A stretch of DNA of 9,109 nucleotides from Scalindua sp964584595 (lineage in GTDB: Bacteria; Planctomycetota; Brocadiia; Brocadiales; Scalinduaceae): the NCBI GenBank assembly GCA_964584595.1, contig CAZPAM010000091.1, positions 1 through 9,109 on the forward strand, read 5' to 3'. Shown here one piece after another: positions 6,264 to 9,109 of the stretch. The notes under the pieces were generated by a model, which worked only from the letters and a program-made list of their open reading frames with translations, had not been told where the DNA came from and ran no database searches. Every line of letters begins with the position of its first letter. The stretch's first letter is position 1. A program made the translations under genes and the position numbers.

Positions 6264-6357
6264 TCTTATATGGTTAACAATTTAAATCAAGAAAAATATA
6301 CATATCGGAAAACGATCTGTAGTCATAAATAAAGTGTGAGTAAATGCATTTTTTTTC

Positions 6358-6386
6358 TTGACAATAAATAAGTCTCATGATACAAG
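6358..6386 (+). promoter_or_regulatory. Sigma70-type promoter for the lysine-rich protein (and possibly hflX)
   Basis: A consensus TTGACA (6358-6363), preceded by a T-run that could act as an UP-like element, is followed after exactly 17 bases by TACAAG (6381-6386, four of six). It would start transcription near 6393 and give a leader of about 87 nt before the ATG at 6480. The leader contains little obvious structure apart from a five-base-pair TGTAA/TTACA stem at 6454-6466 touching the ribosome binding site. Confidence 0.55.
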
Positions 6387-6465
6387 CCACTTATAGTGTG
6401 GGAGAGAGGGTGCATAAAAATAAAGAAATTTACTTAAAGAGTATTCTAACTTTTGTAACCTTTAC

Positions 6466-6471
6466 AGGAGG
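6466..6471 (+). promoter_or_regulatory. Consensus ribosome binding site AGGAGG for the lysine-rich protein
   Basis: AGGAGG is eight bases before the ATG at 6480. It is the best ribosome binding site in the window and suggests high expression, as expected for an abundant nucleoid protein. Confidence 0.75.
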
Positions 6472-6479
6472 CACGTAAG

Positions 6480-6770
6480 ATGGCTGCGAAGAAGAAAGCT
6501 AAGAAGAAGGCGAAGAAAAAAGCTGTTAAATTATGGACAAAGTCAGAACTGAGCACTCTGAAGAAAGAGTATCCGAAGACGGATACACAAAAACTTGCAA
6601 GGAAGCTTAAGAGAACCTTGGAAGCTGTTCGTTTCCAGGCAAAGAAACATGGCCTGAAGAAGACAAAGAGTTATATGCAATCCTTATATAAAGCAGCAAG
6701 CAAGCCGGCAAAAAAGAAAGTTACTAAGAAGAAAGCTACAAAGAAAAAGACTACCAAGAGAAAACGTTAA
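6480..6770 (+). CDS. Histone-H1-like, lysine-rich DNA-binding protein with a central helix-turn-helix
   Basis: This 96-residue, strongly basic protein has 35 Lys and 5 Arg against 4 acidic residues. The N-terminal tail repeats AKKK three times (residues 3-14). The C-terminal tail (about 76-96) repeats KKK[VAT]TKKK-like units as in bacterial H1-like (Hc1/AlgP-type) proteins. Between them, residues 18-61 follow the pattern of a small Myb/GcrA-like helix-turn-helix: W19T-x2-E-x2-L, then YP, ...LARKL-R-x2-AVRFQAKKHGL. This suggests a sequence-tolerant DNA binder with disordered basic tails that compacts or coats nucleoid DNA. The fold assignment rests on pattern recognition alone. Its strong ribosome binding site and own promoter fit high expression. 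hflX begins 13 bases after its stop, so the two may share a transcript. Confidence 0.75.
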   Translation: MAAKKKAKKKAKKKAVKLWTKSELSTLKKEYPKTDTQKLARKLKRTLEAVRFQAKKHGLKKTKSYMQSLYKAASKPAKKKVTKKKATKKKTTKRKR

Positions 6771-6783
6771 TTTCAATTAGTAT

Positions 6784-8076
6784 ATGGTAGAGCTAAAGAG
6801 GACAGATTTATCTGTTAGAGCAGAACGCGCAATATTGCTTCATACAATATTGTATAAAGATAGAAATAATGAAGATTCCCTTGCCGAGCTAATGAGTTTG
6901 GCTAAAACGGCGGGAGCAAAGGTGTTAGATAGTGTTGTACAGAGAAGGAAGAAGATTGATCCTTCATTATACCTGGGCAAGGGGAAAGTATCTCAGTTAG
7001 CTGAGTTGTGTAAAGAAAAAGAAATAGACGTTGTAATCTGCGACGACGACCTTGCTCCCGCACAGGTCACCAACCTTGAGAAGGTCATAGATACAAAAGT
7101 AATTGACAGAAGTGAACTCATCCTGGACATCTTTGCCGCAAGGGCAAAGACAGCGCAAGCAAAACTGCAGGTAGAACTGGCACAACTGGAATATACAAGA
7201 CCGCGCCTTAAAAGAATGTGGTCTCACCTTTCCAGAATAGAGGGAGGTATAGGAACCAGGGGTCCCGGTGAAAAACAATTAGAAGTAGACAAGCGACTGG
7301 TCTCAAAAAGAGTACTTACTCTGAAGAAACGACTCGAACAGATTGAAAAACGCAGAAAACATCAAGCCAAGTCAAGAAAAGAGCACACCACTGTTTCCCT
7401 GGTAGGATATACAAATGCCGGCAAGTCAACATTAATGAATAGATTGACTGATGCCGGAGTATTTGTTGAAGATAAACTCTTTGCAACCCTTGACACAAAG
7501 ACAAGTTTGTGTGAATTGGGAAATGGCAAAAAAGTTATCTTAAGTGATACCGTAGGATTTATAAAAAAACTCCCCCACCACCTGATCACATCTTTTGAAG
7601 CTACTCTTGAAGAAGTAAGATGGGCTGATTTCTTATTGCATGTTGTTGATGCTAGTTCTCCAGACGTTATTGAACAGGTTGTTGCTGTTAATAATGTTCT
7701 CAAGGAACTTGATTGTGAAAAGAAACCCATAATTATGGTTCTCAATAAAGTGGATGCCTTAAAAGATTCATCAATCATCACTTTTTTCAAAAGTAAATAC
7801 GACAACACTGTGACGATTTCTGCACTTACCGGGCAAGATATTGAAAAGCTGAAACGGGAGATGGTTAAATTTGCAGACAAGGGCAGTACGGAGATCAAGC
7901 TTGAATGCGGTGTCAGTAACGGAAAATTGCTATCTTACATCTACGAAAACAGTAGAGTTCTCAAACGCACTTTCATAAATGCAAGTGTTCATTTCCACAT
8001 TGTTATTGAAGAGAAAAATCTATCGAAATTGTATCAGCTTGGTGGAGAGGATCTGACTGTAACTCATATTTCGTAA
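6784..8076 (+). CDS. hflX: GTPase HflX (ribosome-associated)
   Basis: This 430-residue protein is full length for HflX. The N-terminal HflX domain (about 12-140) includes IDPSLYLGKGK (58-68). A coiled linker carries the signature GGIGTRGPGEKQLEVDKR (154-171). The G domain has G1 GYTNAGKST (208-216), G2 FATLD (233-237), G3 DTVGF (255-259), G4 NKVD (321-324) and G5 SALTG (346-350). A C-terminal domain follows (about 365-430). HflX binds the 50S subunit, splits or rescues stalled ribosomes under stress such as heat shock, and hydrolyses GTP. All G motifs are intact. An in-frame TAG at 6778-6780 rules out any start upstream of the ATG at 6784. No clear ribosome binding site precedes it, which suggests coupling to the lysine-rich gene ending 13 bases before. 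Confidence 0.96.
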   Translation: MVELKRTDLSVRAERAILLHTILYKDRNNEDSLAELMSLAKTAGAKVLDSVVQRRKKIDPSLYLGKGKVSQLAELCKEKEIDVVICDDDLAPAQVTNLEKVIDTKVIDRSELILDIFAARAKTAQAKLQVELAQLEYTRPRLKRMWSHLSRIEGGIGTRGPGEKQLEVDKRLVSKRVLTLKKRLEQIEKRRKHQAKSRKEHTTVSLVGYTNAGKSTLMNRLTDAGVFVEDKLFATLDTKTSLCELGNGKKVILSDTVGFIKKLPHHLITSFEATLEEVRWADFLLHVVDASSPDVIEQVVAVNNVLKELDCEKKPIIMVLNKVDALKDSSIITFFKSKYDNTVTISALTGQDIEKLKREMVKFADKGSTEIKLECGVSNGKLLSYIYENSRVLKRTFINASVHFHIVIEEKNLSKLYQLGGEDLTVTHIS

Positions 8077-8098
8077 AACGAAATGACCAATCCATAAT

Positions 8099-8866
8099 TT
8101 ATTTTTTCAAAACCTTAATCATATCTTTATGTATCTTCCCATTTGAAGCAACGATATTTTTCATCATCAGGTTGTACTTCTGCCCCTGCGTGTCCGTAAT
8201 CTTTCCGCCTGCTTCCATTACTATTAAACTGCCGGCTGCATAATCCCAGGGATTCAAATGTAGTTCCCAGTATCCATCAAATCTGCCGCAGGCAGTATAA
8301 CAGATGTCCAAAGCGGCTGAACCTGCCCTCCTGATCCCATGAACATTTTCGTAGAAAAATCTTTTCATCTGGTCAAGACTCTTCCTCATCAATGAACCTC
8401 TCTCATAATAAAACCCTAGAGCCAGTAATGATTTACTCAACTTGTTTGCACCTGAAACTTTGATTTTCTTATTGTTGAGGAATGCACCTTTGTCCTTCTC
8501 GGCATAAAACAATTCTTTTCTCAACGGATCGAATACCACACCAATCAGGGGTTTACCTTTTTTGTACAAAGCAATTGATACACAAAACATAGGGAATTTA
8601 TGATAAAAATTATTTGTGCCGTCCAGAGGATCTATTACCCAGCAATAATCAGACTTGTGCATCTCTTCTCCGGATTCTTCTGTCAAGATGGAATGACCTG
8701 GAAATTTACTTTTTATTATACTGATGATCTTGTTTTCAGAAGCAATATCAGCCTTTGTAACCAGGTTGTACGTACTTCCCTTACCGATGGCGTTTACGTT
8801 TTTAGAATAATAACTCAGTATTATTTTTCCTGCTTCTTTAGCGGCCTTTATAGCTGTTCTTTTCAT
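8099..8866 (-). CDS. suhB: Inositol-monophosphatase family phosphatase (SuhB/IMPase-like)
   Basis: This 255-residue Mg2+-dependent, Li+-sensitive-type phosphatase carries TEESG (62-66), whose Glu is a metal ligand, the core motif WVIDPLDGTNNF (76-87, D79 and D82 bind metal) and WDYAAGSLIVMEAGG (207-221, D208 binds metal). The mid-protein GIRRAGSAALDICYTACGRFDGYWE is also typical. Family members dephosphorylate inositol-1-phosphate; some act on fructose-1,6-bisphosphate or 3'-phosphoadenosine 5'-phosphate, and E. coli SuhB also assists rRNA antitermination. The substrate here cannot be fixed. It starts only two bases after the stop of the upstream transaldolase, so the two are translationally coupled and a sugar-phosphate role is reasonable. 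The symbol is given for family resemblance and is not a claim about substrate. Confidence 0.88.
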   Translation of the reverse strand: MKRTAIKAAKEAGKIILSYYSKNVNAIGKGSTYNLVTKADIASENKIISIIKSKFPGHSILTEESGEEMHKSDYCWVIDPLDGTNNFYHKFPMFCVSIALYKKGKPLIGVVFDPLRKELFYAEKDKGAFLNNKKIKVSGANKLSKSLLALGFYYERGSLMRKSLDQMKRFFYENVHGIRRAGSAALDICYTACGRFDGYWELHLNPWDYAAGSLIVMEAGGKITDTQGQKYNLMMKNIVASNGKIHKDMIKVLKK

Positions 8867-8868
8867 AG

Positions 8869-9109
8869 TTAAATTTGAAGACCTGAACCATCGGAATTAA
8901 ATTGGTTAACTGCTTCCTCTGAATTTTCATGATATGTCAGCTTATTTAAGACATCAAATGGAAGGGTTAAATGGTCGGCACCGGAGAGAACTGCTGCACT
9001 AACCTCTGCCGGAGATTTCAGGCTGGCAGCGAGTATCTGAGTCTGGCTTCCCTTGAGCACACCGGCCATGTCTGTAATGAGCGATAGTCCGTCTCCCAGC
9101 AATTTTGTC
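8869..9109 (-). CDS. Transaldolase / fructose-6-phosphate aldolase-like protein, C-terminal fragment
   Basis: The reading frame runs from the right edge to TAA at 8869-8871 and gives about 80 residues. A TTG near 9102 is internal, because the frame continues upstream (Thr-Lys-Leu). The fragment shows GDGLSLITDM, then ILAASLKSPAEVSAAVLSGADHLTLPFDVL, matching the conserved 'AASxRxPxxVxxAxxxGADxxTxPxxVL' end of the small TalB/MipB-type transaldolases. The terminal acidic-hydrophobic tail (EEAVNQFNSDG) matches the usual 'gixxFxxDw' closing helix. The enzyme moves a dihydroxyacetone unit between sugar phosphates in the pentose phosphate pathway; the catalytic Lys lies outside the window. It is cut by the window edge, not visibly degraded. 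Confidence 0.85.
   Translation of the reverse strand, partial: TKLLGDGLSLITDMAGVLKGSQTQILAASLKSPAEVSAAVLSGADHLTLPFDVLNKLTYHENSEEAVNQFNSDGSGLQI

Noticed and set aside
6454..6466. TGTAA/TTACA hairpin next to the ribosome binding site of the lysine-rich gene as a riboswitch or thermosensor
   Set aside because: Five AT-rich pairs with a three-base loop cover only the first base of AGGAGG. There is no larger structure in the leader that I can recognise.
6480..6770. Lysine-rich frame as low-complexity, non-coding sequence
   Set aside because: The central segment has a non-repetitive helix-turn-helix pattern, and the gene has a consensus promoter and ribosome binding site, so it is a real gene.
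7362..7898. 178-residue open frame on the minus strand inside hflX
   Set aside because: It lies wholly opposite the GTPase core of hflX, has no ribosome binding site or recognisable domain, and its composition is what an antisense frame of a conserved gene gives.
8068..8084. Small ATTTCG/CGAAAT stem over the hflX stop codon as a bidirectional terminator in the 22-nt convergent gap
   Set aside because: The stem is six AT-rich pairs with a five-base loop that contains the stop codon, and no T-run follows on the + strand. It is too weak to call.

Overview
The window reads as ordinary chromosomal DNA of a Gram-negative-type bacterium. It is moderately AT-rich, densely packed with genes on both strands, and holds one exported and one lipid-anchored TPR protein. 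A Planctomycetota/Brocadiales-like source (anammox relatives) fits the small histone-H1-like protein, the pair of secreted TPR proteins and the non-ATG starts. No rRNA or other marker gene is present, so this assignment is tentative.

Layout. Positions 1-127 hold the end or the whole of a tiny cysteine-rich protein on the + strand. From 6210 down to 128 lies one long minus-strand series: family 2 glycosyltransferase, protein-L-isoaspartate methyltransferase (pcm), HemW-type radical SAM protein, elongation factor P (efp), trans-polyprenyl diphosphate synthase, TPR lipoprotein, and a secreted seven-repeat TPR protein. The first four genes are spaced 5-24 nt apart and look like an operon. The next two follow after 44-49 nt. 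The last TPR gene lies behind a 150-nt gap with two stem-loops and a possible promoter of its own. A 269-nt divergent intergenic region (6211-6479) separates this series from two plus-strand genes, a lysine-rich helix-turn-helix protein and the GTPase HflX. HflX converges, with a 22-nt gap, on a minus-strand pair: an inositol-monophosphatase-family enzyme and the C-terminal end of a transaldolase cut by the window edge.

How the genes fit together. Most are housekeeping functions. EF-P and HflX act on ribosomes (polyproline stalls; rescue or splitting of stalled ribosomes). Pcm repairs aged proteins and HemW handles heme. The polyprenyl synthase and the glycosyltransferase could both serve lipid-linked sugar or quinone metabolism, and the IMPase-type phosphatase with the transaldolase suggests sugar-phosphate metabolism.

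I see no mobile element, CRISPR array, tRNA, rRNA or defence system. The least ordinary items are the lysine-tailed HTH protein (6480-6770), the three-CxC mini-protein (11-127), and the structured 1088-1252 intergenic segment with an imperfect repeat of the preceding gene's 3' end.
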